A stretch of 32,362 nucleotides of DNA, from assembly GCA_038247995.1 (NCBI GenBank), contig JBBRUG010000018.1:1-32362 (forward strand), given 5' to 3'. Numbering within the stretch: position 1 is the first letter of the stretch; the number at the start of each line of letters is the position of its first letter. Made by a program: the position numbers and the translations under genes. The DNA comes from JBBRUG01 sp038247995. Its GTDB lineage: Bacteria > Chloroflexota > Chloroflexia > Chloroflexales > Chloroflexaceae. Of this stretch, positions 17,950-25,805 are shown piece after piece. Under the pieces are notes generated by a model that saw nothing but the letters and a program-made list of their open reading frames with translations, was not told the DNA's origin and ran no database searches.

Positions 17950-19691
17950 GTGCCGCGGTTGCGTTTGCCCTGGTGGGCTTCATTGCTGCTCGGAGTCGCT
18001 TGTGTGCTTGTCGGCGCCTTGCTCACCGTCCGCCCGTTTCAGTCGCTAACTGTGCTGCTCTGGCTGATCATCGGTGGCCTGATGCTGAGTGGGCTGCATA
18101 CGCTGTTTGCCAACGCTACCGACAGTCGGCCGTGGGCCGAGCGCCTGATCGGGGTGCTCCTGATTGGCGCGGCCGTGCTCGCTGCGCTCTGGCCGGGGCT
18201 TACGCTACGCAGTCTGGCTATGTTCGCCGGGGCGGCGCTGCTGATTGGTGGGATTGTGCGCGTTGGCCTGGCGCTCTTTGGCGCCCGCGAAGAACGGCTG
18301 ATGTTGGGGTTGCGCGGCCTCGCCCATGCGATCTTCGGCGCGCTGGCGCTCACCCTGCCGGCGGTGACGGTATTGCTGCTCGCTGTTGTGTTTGGGCTGT
18401 ATGTGTTCGCGCTGGGCATCAGGGAGATCGCGGCAGCGCTCGCCCAGCGGTGGCCGGCAACCGATCCTGCGGCGGCGCGTCGCCCGTGGCCCTACCGCAT
18501 ACGCCTGGCCGGAGCCATTGGCGCGGTGCTCGCCGCCCTGGGCGCGGTGGCCTTTGTTGCTGCCATTCGCGGCGCCCAACCCGGCGCACCCGGCCCCTTC
18601 TATGCGCTGCCGGCGCCGCTGCCTGCCGGCGCGCCGGGGACGATCGTGCGCTCGGAGCCGGTGCCTAACTTCTTTCCGGGCGCAACGGCCTTTCGGGTTT
18701 TGTATCTCTCGACCGGTTACGACGAGCAACCCACAGCCGTGAGTGGGCTGATTATTGTGCCCGATAGCCCGCCGCCGCCTGCGGGGCGTAAGGTTGTGGC
18801 CTGGACGCACGGCACGGTCGGCGTGGCGTCCAATTGCGGCCCATCACTGATCGAGGGCGCGCGCTATGGCGCGGCGCTGCCCGCGCTGGAACAATTGCTC
18901 GCCGCCGGTTATGTCGTTACCGCAACCGATTACCAGGGCCTCGGCACGCCCGGTCCTCATCCGTACCTGGTAGGCGCCTCCGCCGCCGCCAATGCCCTCG
19001 ACAATATCCGCGCGGCGATCAACCTGCCTGCGGCGCCGCCGGCAACGAATTTGTTGTCTGGGGCGAGTCGCAGGGCGGCCACTCGGCGCTCTTCACCGGC
19101 CAGTTGGCGGCGAGTTACGCGCCTGAACTGAATCTGCGCGGCGTGATCGCCAGCGCGCCGGCCTCGGATCTGGTCAACCTTTTTAAGACCAAAACTGAAG
19201 CAGCCAATGCCGTGGGCAACGTGCTGATTTCAATGGCGCTGGTTTCCTGGGCCGAGATCTACGGCATTCGTATCGACGACGTGATCTACCCGGCTGCGCT
19301 GCCGCTGGCTACCTCGATCGCCGCCAACTGTATCCAAAACACGGATCAGATTCAAGCCTCGATTCCGGCGGCCACCTTGCTGAATATGATCTTTCTGCGC
19401 AACCCGCCCTGGGAACTCGCGCCCTGGGATCAACTGCTGGCCGAGAATACCCCCGGCGCTAGCGTTACCGGCGCGCCGATTTTGATCGCCCAAGGCGATA
19501 GCGATCAGGTGATCGCGCCCGCCGTGCAGGCGCAGTTCGCGGCCAGGCTGTGCGCCGTGGGCAACGCGGTGGAATATCGAATTTACCCCGGCATCGGCCA
19601 CCTCACCATTGCCCACGACACCGAAGCCGAGATGGTCGACTGGATTGGTGAGCGCTTCGCCGGCGCCGCAGTGCAGAGTACGTGTGCGTGA
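17950..19691 (+). pseudogene. DUF308/HdeD-like membrane domain fused to a secretory-lipase-type alpha/beta hydrolase, split by a frameshift
   Basis: The GTG at 17950 follows AAGGAG. Residues ~1-215 hold about six or seven hydrophobic segments ('WWASLLLGVACVLVGALLTV', then 'SLTVLLWLIIGGLMLSG' and others) like DUF308/HdeD proteins. The rest resembles LIP-type secretory lipases: 'VVAWTHGTVGVASNCGPS', 'VVTATDYQGLGTPGPHPYLV', nucleophile Ser (codon 19068-19070) in VWGESQGGHSALF, then 'ILIAQGDSDQVIAP' (Asp) and 'YPGIGHLTIAH' (His). The first frame runs to 19131 but homology leaves it near 19041 and resumes one base out of phase, continuing to the TGA at 19689-19691; a one-base deletion explains this. 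All triad residues survive, so the lesion is recent or a sequencing error. Repaired, the protein would be about 580 residues. Confidence 0.8.
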
Positions 19692-19692
19692 G

Positions 19693-20843
19693 GCGTGGGC
19701 GGGTGAGCTTGTGGGGCGCAAAGGTGCTCTGGTCGCCTTCCAGATCGTCGTTGAAAGCGAACTGCTGGGTGCGCGTCGAAACCACGAAGGTGCCGGGAGC
19801 GACGATGTCGGGCTTGATCTGCCCGTCATCGGTCGGCCCGCGCGAGGAGAAGCTGGCCATGCCATTCGGGTTGTCGGCCCGCCGACTGCCGCCAATCGGT
19901 AGGCCATAACTTTCGTCGTAGGGATTGGCAATCGTCGGTCGGTTGTTCGCGCTGGCGCCGACGGTGAGCACATTCTTGGCTGTCGCCGGCGTCGCCCGCG
20001 AGTTGGCATCGACTACGCCATCGCCATTCGCATCAACGCCTTTGTTACCGGCGGAAAACAGGATCAGCAGGTCGGGATGTTGCCATGCCGCCCGGTCGGT
20101 CTGCTGGCTGAGCGGAGTGTAGCCGCCGTAGGTTGGTTGGCCGTTCGCCCGCCCCGCCAGCCCGCCCCACGAGTTGGTGTGAATGCGCGCACCGTCGGCG
20201 TAGGCCTGGCGCATCAGGTCGCCGATATCGTTGGGAAGGCTGCTCAGGCCGCCATTGGCGTCGCCGGTGCTCTGAAAGACCAGCCGGGCCGCAGGCGCCA
20301 CGCCGGCGAGCGAGCCGGTGTATGTGCGTGTTGCCGGGTTTGCCCCCGAGCTTACGCCGTTGCCCAGCACCGATCCGGCTACGTGCGTGCTGTGGCCGTC
20401 AGGGTCCGACCAATCGCAGGGCTGCGGACGGCCCCGGCAATAGGCGCGCACTAGGCATCCGCGCAAATCGGGGTGCAGTTGCGCCGGGTCGCCCACGTCA
20501 ATCAAGTCCGCTATCGGCCACGGCCACGATCTGGCCCGCGCCGTACAGGCCGAACTGGTGACGGGCGGCATCGGCGCGGATGACGCGCACCTCGCTATCG
20601 ACATTGGCCAGGCTCATCGTGCTTGCCGGGCCGATCCAGACTACGCCGGGATTTGCGCTCAGGGCTGCCGTCTGGGCTGCGGGCAAGCTGATCGTCAGAT
20701 AGCCGGCGATTGCGTTGCTCGCCTGGCCCTCTACCGTGCCGCCGCGGATCGTCACGTGCGCACGGGAACGACACGGCGGGGGCCGAATCTGCGCGCGCTG
20801 CGGTGACGATACCCCTGCTCGGATAGTCTTTCACGCGGCGCAT
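19693..20843 (-). pseudogene. Subtilisin-like serine protease (peptidase S8) pseudogene
   Basis: Read from 20843 downward, a propeptide-like stretch (AGYLTISLPAAQTAALSANP) leads to the catalytic Asp motif VAVADSGLD (Asp codon 20513-20515). Just after it, a 4-bp tandem duplication (TCAATCAA on the plus strand, 20498-20505) shifts the frame; removing one copy restores SGLDVGDPAQLHPDLRG. The second frame then reads cleanly through GHSTHVAGSVLG (His), NSWGG, LFSAGNKGVD, and ASFSSRGPTDDGQIKPDIVAPG. The GTSMA motif with the catalytic Ser never appears; homology stops near 19700, beside the lipase stop. A further frame change seems to exist near 20755. Loss of the Ser end, plus the frameshift, make it non-functional. 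Confidence 0.85.
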
Positions 20844-20962
20844 GCTGCTGCGGTTCGAGTCTCCGGAATCAGGTCAAGCTTTTTGGTAAATCACTCATCG
20901 GCGCCCTGTGTGTGGTGCGGGGTGGGTGGTCGTTCTGCCGCCTGCCCCCGTCCCAAAGCGTG

Positions 20963-20975
20963 TATAATCGCGGCG
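20963..20975 (+). promoter_or_regulatory. Perfect -10 hexamer placed for a leaderless transcript
   Basis: TATAAT at 20963-20968 is followed six bases later by the GTG at 20975 that best starts the DUF4838 gene. The expected transcription start would coincide with the initiation codon. The -35 region (about 20940-20945) is poor, so the call rests on the -10 only. Confidence 0.4.
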
Positions 20976-22942
20976 TGGATCTTACTCTGACTGCCGCCTG
21001 GTCGATCGAACTTACCAGCACTACTCCGCCGGCCCGCCTGGCCGCCGAGGAGTTGCGCCGTACGCTACAACGCCTCGGTGGGCCGCCCCTGCCGATTGTG
21101 GCCCACGCTGACGGCCCGCGGATTGCGCTGCGCCACGGCACTGCCGACGACGGCTTTGTGCGCGCCCCCGATGCCGGCGGGTTGATGTTGCGCGGCGACG
21201 GGCCACGCGGCCTGCTCTACGCCGCCTACGATCTGCTCGAAGCATTGGGCTGCCGTTGGCTTGTCCCCGGCCCCGATGGCGAGTATCTACCGCGCTATGA
21301 ACAGATCGTGCTGCCCAGTCAGGCCACTGCGGATCGGCCGGCGTTACCTGGCCGCAGCCTGGTGATCGGGCACGACTTTTTCCTCGCCGAAGCGGAGGAG
21401 TGGATTGTCTGGGCGGCGCGCAACCGCCTGAACACGCTCTTCATCCATACCATCGCTGAGGGCTTGCCGGTCGGCGCGTGTCGGCTGAGCCATTGGCAGC
21501 GCCGCCGCCGCGCCTTACTCCCGCTGATCGCGGCTCGCGGCATGGATCTGGAACTCGGCGGCCATCACCTGCGCGATCTGCTTCCGCGCCGCTTGTTCCG
21601 CCGCGACCCCGAGCTCTTCCGCTTCGACGGCAGTCGCCGCACCCCCGACTACAACTGCTGCCCCACGAATCCCGCTACGCAGGCCCGCCTGCGCAACGCG
21701 ATGCAGGTGTTTGTGCGGCGTCACCCCGAGGCCACGGTCTACCATCTCTGGCCCGATGATATTCTCGGCGGCGGTTGGTGCGCTTGTGCGCGCTGTGCCC
21801 ACCTTACGCCGGCGGATCAGGCGCTGCTGGCAATCAATCAGCTTGCCGCCGCGCTCGCCGATCTACGCCCCGATGCGCGGATCAGTACACTGGCCTACCA
21901 CGACACCGAGGCGCCGCCCGCATTCGTCGCGCCGCTGCCCAATGTCGATCTGCTCTTTGCGCCGCGCCCGCGCACATATGCCCACGGGATCGGCGCGCCG
22001 CCTAATCGCGGTTATGCTGCGCGTCTGGCCGCGCACCTGGCGCCCTTTCACGATCGCCCCGAGGCCCATCCAGCGGTGTTCGAATACTACCTCGACGGCA
22101 TTCTATTTAAGTCGGCGCCGCCGCCGTTGCCCGCCACGATCGCCGCCGACCTGCGCCACTACCACAGTGTCGGCGTGCATAGCGTGCACGCACTGCTCAC
22201 CGGCGATCGGCCCTTTCGCAGCGCGCCGCTGAATGCCTGGCTCTTTGCAAAGTTGGCCTGGCACCCTGAGCAATCATCCGCAGCGTTACTGGCAAGCTAC
22301 GCCGCCACCCGCGCGCCGGGCAGCGCCGCTGAACTACTTGCGGCATACACCCATCTCAGCGCCGCATGGCACCCCGCCCTCGATCACGATCCGGCTGCCG
22401 AGCCGGCTGCCCGCGTCGAACAATCCCGCGACCCGGTGGGCAATCCCCCGCGCGACGTACTCGATCTGATGGCGGTGCGCCCATCACCGGCAAACGAACT
22501 CACCCTGGAGCGGTTGCATACTATCGCCGAGCAGCTTGCGGCCGGACGCCACGCCTGGCAGGTGAGCATTGCCGCCGCGTTTGCCGATGCGCCGCGTCTG
22601 GAAGCTGAACAAGCCGAGTGGGAGCTAGGGGCGCGCACGCTGGAGTTTTTCACCGTCCGGCAACAACTCGCTGTGCTCGCTGCGCGTGGCGCCCCGCGGC
22701 GGCAGTTGCGCGCTGCGCTACGTGAAGCCCAGATCGCATTGCAGCAACGTACCGCCTGGGCGGATAAGCACGTGCCGGCGCACGCGCAGGCCAATCATCG
22801 CCTGCTGCGCCTGATCTTCCAACTCCAACTCGACATCATCGACGACGAACAGCTCGCCTTGCCCTGGCGGCGCCTGTGGTTGCGGATCAGTCGCGCACTC
22901 ACGATTGGGCGGCTGCTGCTGGCAGTGCGGATGCGGCGGTAA
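20975..22942 (+). CDS. DUF4838 protein with a GH20b/GH67-like N-terminal domain
   Basis: Residues ~1-120 (LAAEELRRTLQRLGG ... GPRGLLYAAYDLLEALGCRW) look like the non-catalytic N-terminal alpha/beta domain found in GH20 and GH67 enzymes. Residues ~130-400 match DUF4838: a 'RNRLNTLFIHT' segment, 'CCPTNPATQARLRNAM', 'HLWPDDILGGGWCACARCAH' (two CxxC-like cysteine pairs near 267-272), 'LAINQLAAALADLRPDARIS' and 'LAYHDTEAPP'. These proteins are thought to act on carbohydrates, but their reaction is not established. The C-terminal ~180 residues are helical and Ala/Arg-rich. The GTG at 20975 (655 residues) is preferred over upstream starts because the earlier codons lack homology and overlap a -10 hexamer. 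No signal peptide is seen, so it is probably cytoplasmic. Confidence 0.8.
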   Translation: MDLTLTAAWSIELTSTTPPARLAAEELRRTLQRLGGPPLPIVAHADGPRIALRHGTADDGFVRAPDAGGLMLRGDGPRGLLYAAYDLLEALGCRWLVPGPDGEYLPRYEQIVLPSQATADRPALPGRSLVIGHDFFLAEAEEWIVWAARNRLNTLFIHTIAEGLPVGACRLSHWQRRRRALLPLIAARGMDLELGGHHLRDLLPRRLFRRDPELFRFDGSRRTPDYNCCPTNPATQARLRNAMQVFVRRHPEATVYHLWPDDILGGGWCACARCAHLTPADQALLAINQLAAALADLRPDARISTLAYHDTEAPPAFVAPLPNVDLLFAPRPRTYAHGIGAPPNRGYAARLAAHLAPFHDRPEAHPAVFEYYLDGILFKSAPPPLPATIAADLRHYHSVGVHSVHALLTGDRPFRSAPLNAWLFAKLAWHPEQSSAALLASYAATRAPGSAAELLAAYTHLSAAWHPALDHDPAAEPAARVEQSRDPVGNPPRDVLDLMAVRPSPANELTLERLHTIAEQLAAGRHAWQVSIAAAFADAPRLEAEQAEWELGARTLEFFTVRQQLAVLAARGAPRRQLRAALREAQIALQQRTAWADKHVPAHAQANHRLLRLIFQLQLDIIDDEQLALPWRRLWLRISRALTIGRLLLAVRMRR

Positions 22943-23102
22943 ACGAGCGACCACGAGGGTCGCCCATCCGGCGGGGCGCAGAGGCGCGGGACGATGTGGG
23001 CGATGCGGGCGAGCGGGCGAGCGGGCGATGCGGGTGTGGCGATGTGGGCGGATGGCGGGCGGGGGCGGGCAGGGAGCGCGGCGGACGAGGGCGGCAGGAG
23101 CG

Positions 23103-23201
23103 CGGCGTGTGCGGCGTGCGCGGCGTGTGCGGCGTGTGCGGCGTGCGCGGCATGCGCGGCATGCGCGGCATGCGCGGCATGCGCGGCATGCGCGGCATGC
23201 G
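23103..23201. repeat. 9-bp tandem array CGGCRTGYG, 11 copies
   Basis: Eleven head-to-tail units: the first five are CGGCGTGTG or CGGCGTGCG, the last six are identical CGGCATGCG. The uniform half looks recently expanded. Each uniform unit contains GCATGC, a 6-bp palindrome, so the array presents six evenly spaced palindromic sites nine bases apart. Confidence 0.9.
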
Positions 23202-23206
23202 CGGCG

Positions 23207-23264
23207 GCGCCCTTCAGGGCGCTGCCGCGCTCCCCAACGTGAGCCGCGTCCTTCAGGACGCGGC
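23207..23264. repeat. Two perfect TTCA-loop hairpins
   Basis: GCGCCC-TTCA-GGGCGC (23207-23222) and GCCGCGTCC-TTCA-GGACGCGGC (23243-23264). They sit beyond the 3' end of the minus-strand glycosyltransferase gene and could form its transcript end, although no T-run follows. Same loop as the hairpins before treY. Confidence 0.8.
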
Positions 23265-23294
23265 GAGCGGCGTGCGATGGCCCCCGTGTCCCCG

Positions 23295-24335
23295 TCACCG
23301 CCCCAACAACCGCGCATACAAATCCCGAAACCCCTCGCCGAGTTGGCGATACCCGAACGTGCCGGCGACTTTCGTGCGCCCAAATTCGCCGAAGCGACGG
23401 CGTAACGTAGCATCTTCGCCGAGTTCACGCACGCGCTCGGCATAGTTCGTCACATCGTCGCGCTGCACCAGGAAACCGCTCTGGCCTTCGTCAACCACTT
23501 CCGGCAGCGCCGAGATATTCGTCGTCACCACCGGCCGTCCGCAGGCCAGTGCCTCAGCCGGCGCAATGCCGAAGCCTTCCAGGCGCGATGGAAAGAGCAG
23601 GATGTCGCAGCTCTGATAGGCGGCCACCAACCCGGCCCGGTCGGGCGAGCCAATCGGCGTCATCTGTGGGTGCGGCGGCCCGGTTTCGCTGCCCTGAAAG
23701 CCGCCGGTGTAGAACAGCCGATAATCGTCCGGCAGGCGATCCATAATCTGCGGCAACAAATCGAAACCCTTGCGCCGCGTTCGGTTGCCCACGAACAGCA
23801 GTCGGATGCGCGCATCGGACGGCGGCAACCCGTCATCGCGCCGCGCAAACCCCGGCGTCGGCACAAACACGTCGGTGTCGATCCCATCGTAGATCAGCAC
23901 ACTGTCGCGCCGGCCATAGGTGCGCTCCATCTGGCGCTGGGTAAAGCGGCTGACACAGACTACCGCGTCGGCGTGCAGCACCGACCAGCCATCGTAGCGC
24001 GCTTCCACCAGTTTGTAGAAGAGGCGTTGGGCGAACGAACTGTAGGGCTGTAAGTCGGGGTCGGTGGTGAGGTGATGCACCGTTGTAACAACCGGCACGC
24101 CCAGGCCGGTAAAGGCAAAGGCGACCCGCGAACGGCCCTGGAGGATGTCGAAGCCGCGCCACCAGTCGTGCGGCAGTCCGTTGCGGATCAAAGCCGGCAG
24201 GAAGTTGTAGATCTCAGGCAGGCGCAACAATTCGGGCTGGAGGCCAACCGCCCGCACCGAGCGGGTAATATTCTGAATGCCGAAATCGACGCCGCCGCGA
24301 CCAATCGGGGAGAGATACAGAGGACGGATAGGCAT
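23295..24335 (-). CDS. GT4-type glycosyltransferase
   Basis: A 346-residue retaining GT-B glycosyltransferase (family 4, 'glycos_transf_1'). The N-terminal half has 'MPIRPLYLSPIGRGGVDFGI', a glycine-rich acceptor-side loop. The C-terminal donor domain shows 'IRLLFVGNRTRRKGFDLLPQ' (the family's V-G-x-x-x-x-K-G), 'YQSCDILLFPSRLEGFGIAP' and AEALACGRPVVTT, which contain the E-x7-E motif that holds the nucleotide sugar. No membrane segment is present; it probably works at the cytoplasmic face on a lipid- or polysaccharide-linked acceptor. Donor and acceptor cannot be read from sequence. The ATG at 24335 lacks a clear ribosome site. No other envelope polysaccharide genes flank it. Confidence 0.92.
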   Translation of the reverse strand: MPIRPLYLSPIGRGGVDFGIQNITRSVRAVGLQPELLRLPEIYNFLPALIRNGLPHDWWRGFDILQGRSRVAFAFTGLGVPVVTTVHHLTTDPDLQPYSSFAQRLFYKLVEARYDGWSVLHADAVVCVSRFTQRQMERTYGRRDSVLIYDGIDTDVFVPTPGFARRDDGLPPSDARIRLLFVGNRTRRKGFDLLPQIMDRLPDDYRLFYTGGFQGSETGPPHPQMTPIGSPDRAGLVAAYQSCDILLFPSRLEGFGIAPAEALACGRPVVTTNISALPEVVDEGQSGFLVQRDDVTNYAERVRELGEDATLRRRFGEFGRTKVAGTFGYRQLGEGFRDLYARLLGR

Positions 24336-24359
24336 AGCTATGGTTCGCGATATTCCTGA

Positions 24360-24396
24360 TTGTGCTGCGGCACGGCAAAGCTGCGCCGCAGCACAA
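24360..24396. terminator. Inverted repeat between the AttH-like and glycosyltransferase genes
   Basis: TTGTGCTGCGGC (24360-24371) pairs perfectly with GCCGCAGCACAA (24385-24396), and the 13-base centre can pair further. It sits five bases past the stop of the upstream minus-strand gene, where a transcript-end hairpin would be expected. No T-run. Confidence 0.65.
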
Positions 24397-24401
24397 CGAC
24401 G

Positions 24402-25733
24402 TTAACGCCGGATCAAGGGCAAAAAGATCTGCTCGTCAGGCCCAGGTTCAGGCCCTACGGTGGCTGTTGGCGTTGGCATTGGATCGACGGTACAGGTCGG
24501 ATCTTCCGGCGGCGAGATGATTGGCGTGTCTGGTGTCGGCGCTGCTGTGGGGTCGGGATCAAGCTCTGCGTAGGTCGATTCGGCGAGTAGAAAGGCTACG
24601 CCGCTGAGTGCGATGCCGCCAATCGTGCCGCTAGCCACGGCGCCGGCCGCCTCCTGCATCGGCGCTTCGCGGGTACTGGCGATGCGCGCCGATTTGATGA
24701 ACTGGCCGGGCGGCACTTCAAGGGTCAAGTCAATCAGGTCGGTCGGTGTGTTCAGTCCGGCGCTCAGACGCCAGCGCTTGCCCGTGCGGCGGGCCGGCGT
24801 TTCAGGCGTCGTGGCGTCGGTTGGCTGGGGTTGCCAGGCCAGAAGATCAAGATCCAGCGGCGCGGCCACCGCCGATGACTCCTCAGTGTAAGAAACAACA
24901 CTCCAGGTTGCCCCGCTGCCGCGTGCAATCGTCACATCCCAGACCGTGTTTTCGTCGGAGATGATCTGCCAGGCCGAGATCCAGACCGGCGTGCAATCGC
25001 TGAGCGTTCCCGCCAGCGCAAACCAGTGGTGGTCGAAGCTGTTTACAATTTCCGGCGTTGGTATGCCTTGAGGGCGGATCGTTTGCATATCGAGGCGGGC
25101 CAGGCCAACTGGCGCACCGCCCTGTTCGATCGTCAGCCAGTCGGCATAATAATCGGCCAGCACCGTAATGCCGCCGATCATGCCCGAGGTGATATTGCCG
25201 TCGCCGCCTTCGGGGATCAGGTCGCCGACTGGGCGCAGCGTCAGATCATCGAGCGTGAGTTCCGGGCTGGTTAGGGCGATGTTATAGGCCGGTGCTGTGC
25301 TGTCGAGCGTCCAGGTTGCCGTAACGGCGGGATCGGCGGGGGTGGTGAAACTGTAAGTGCGCGTTGGGGCGTCGTAGGTGAGCGTTCCATTGTAGGTACG
25401 GGTCGCGTGGCCGGCGGCGCCGCTGAAATCCTCGCGCATAACGATTAACTCTTTGCGTGAGGCCTGGAGGATCTGGCCGGTAAAGGGATTGCGAATCTCT
25501 TTATAATCGACAAGCGAACAGACAAAGCCGAAATCCTGGCCGTTGCGCGTATAGCGCCCGGCGAGGTAACGCCACTCAACGGCGACGCCCTGGGCGAGGC
25601 CTTGCGGCGGCCACCAAATTGTACGATCAATCGCCTGGGCATAGGTGGCGGGCACAGCGCCGAAGCGCGAGCGAGCGAACAGGGCCGCCCCGGCGAGGCC
25701 GCCGATGAGGGTCAGAAATTGGCGTCGGTGCAT
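24402..25733 (-). CDS. Tat-exported AttH/CrtC lipocalin-like protein with Pro/Thr stalk and C-terminal FLPLIRR
   Basis: Residues ~1-32 form a twin-arginine signal: MHRRQFLTL, a hydrophobic core and a TYAQA-like cleavage region, so the protein is exported folded. The body resembles the AttH/CrtC-like beta-barrel group: 'AVEWRYLAGRYTRNGQDFGF' near the N-terminus, 'HATRTYNGTLTYDAPTRTYS', and 'NSFDHHWFALAGTLSD' with 'PVWISAWQI' (compare the DHxW and substrate-facing strands of hydroxyneurosporene-synthase-like proteins). A proline/threonine/acid-rich spacer (~385-433) then leads to the terminal FLPLIRR. The start at 25733 is chosen because GGAGGG precedes it at good spacing, rather than the in-frame ATG at 25754. 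The family assignment is by motif feel and moderate; the actual substrate is unknown. Confidence 0.65.
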   Translation of the reverse strand: MHRRQFLTLIGGLAGAALFARSRFGAVPATYAQAIDRTIWWPPQGLAQGVAVEWRYLAGRYTRNGQDFGFVCSLVDYKEIRNPFTGQILQASRKELIVMREDFSGAAGHATRTYNGTLTYDAPTRTYSFTTPADPAVTATWTLDSTAPAYNIALTSPELTLDDLTLRPVGDLIPEGGDGNITSGMIGGITVLADYYADWLTIEQGGAPVGLARLDMQTIRPQGIPTPEIVNSFDHHWFALAGTLSDCTPVWISAWQIISDENTVWDVTIARGSGATWSVVSYTEESSAVAAPLDLDLLAWQPQPTDATTPETPARRTGKRWRLSAGLNTPTDLIDLTLEVPPGQFIKSARIASTREAPMQEAAGAVASGTIGGIALSGVAFLLAESTYAELDPDPTAAPTPDTPIISPPEDPTCTVDPMPTPTATVGPEPGPDEQIFLPLIRR

Positions 25734-25755
25734 CAAATCCCTCCAGCGTTGCATG

Positions 25756-25804
25756 TTGGTTCGTGTGGATTTGACTGCTTCGTGGTCAAATCCACACGAA
25801 CCAA
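25756..25804. terminator. 20-bp perfect inverted repeat between Eis-like and Tat-protein genes
   Basis: TTGGTTCGTGTGGATTTGAC (25756-25775) and its exact complement (25785-25804) enclose a 9-base loop. The stem lies just past the stop of the Eis-like gene (25806) and before the start of the next gene on the same strand. It is the longest perfect palindrome in the window and less GC-rich than its surroundings. Confidence 0.8.
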
Positions 25805-25805
25805 G

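Larger units (their letters stand above)
22943..23294. other. 352-bp low-complexity gap between DUF4838 and glycosyltransferase genes
   Basis: No gene. It begins with GGGCGA/GCGGGCGA-type low-complexity sequence (about 22970-23095), contains a 9-bp tandem array (23103-23201) and ends with two TTCA-loop hairpins (23207-23264). Because 9 is a multiple of three, the array leaves several frames open and produces long spurious reading frames of repeated tripeptides. Confidence 0.85.

Noticed and set aside
19030..19060. Programmed frameshift in the DUF308-lipase gene
   Set aside because: No slippery heptamer or downstream structure evident at the junction; simple one-base loss or sequencing error is the easier explanation.
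23103..23201. Possible CRISPR array
   Set aside because: Units are 9 bp, contiguous and without spacers; no cas genes nearby.
22718..23443. Long frames encoding repeated R-A-C, A-A-H or M-R-G tripeptides
   Set aside because: Product of the 9-bp tandem array, which stays open in several frames; no start signal or conserved flanks.
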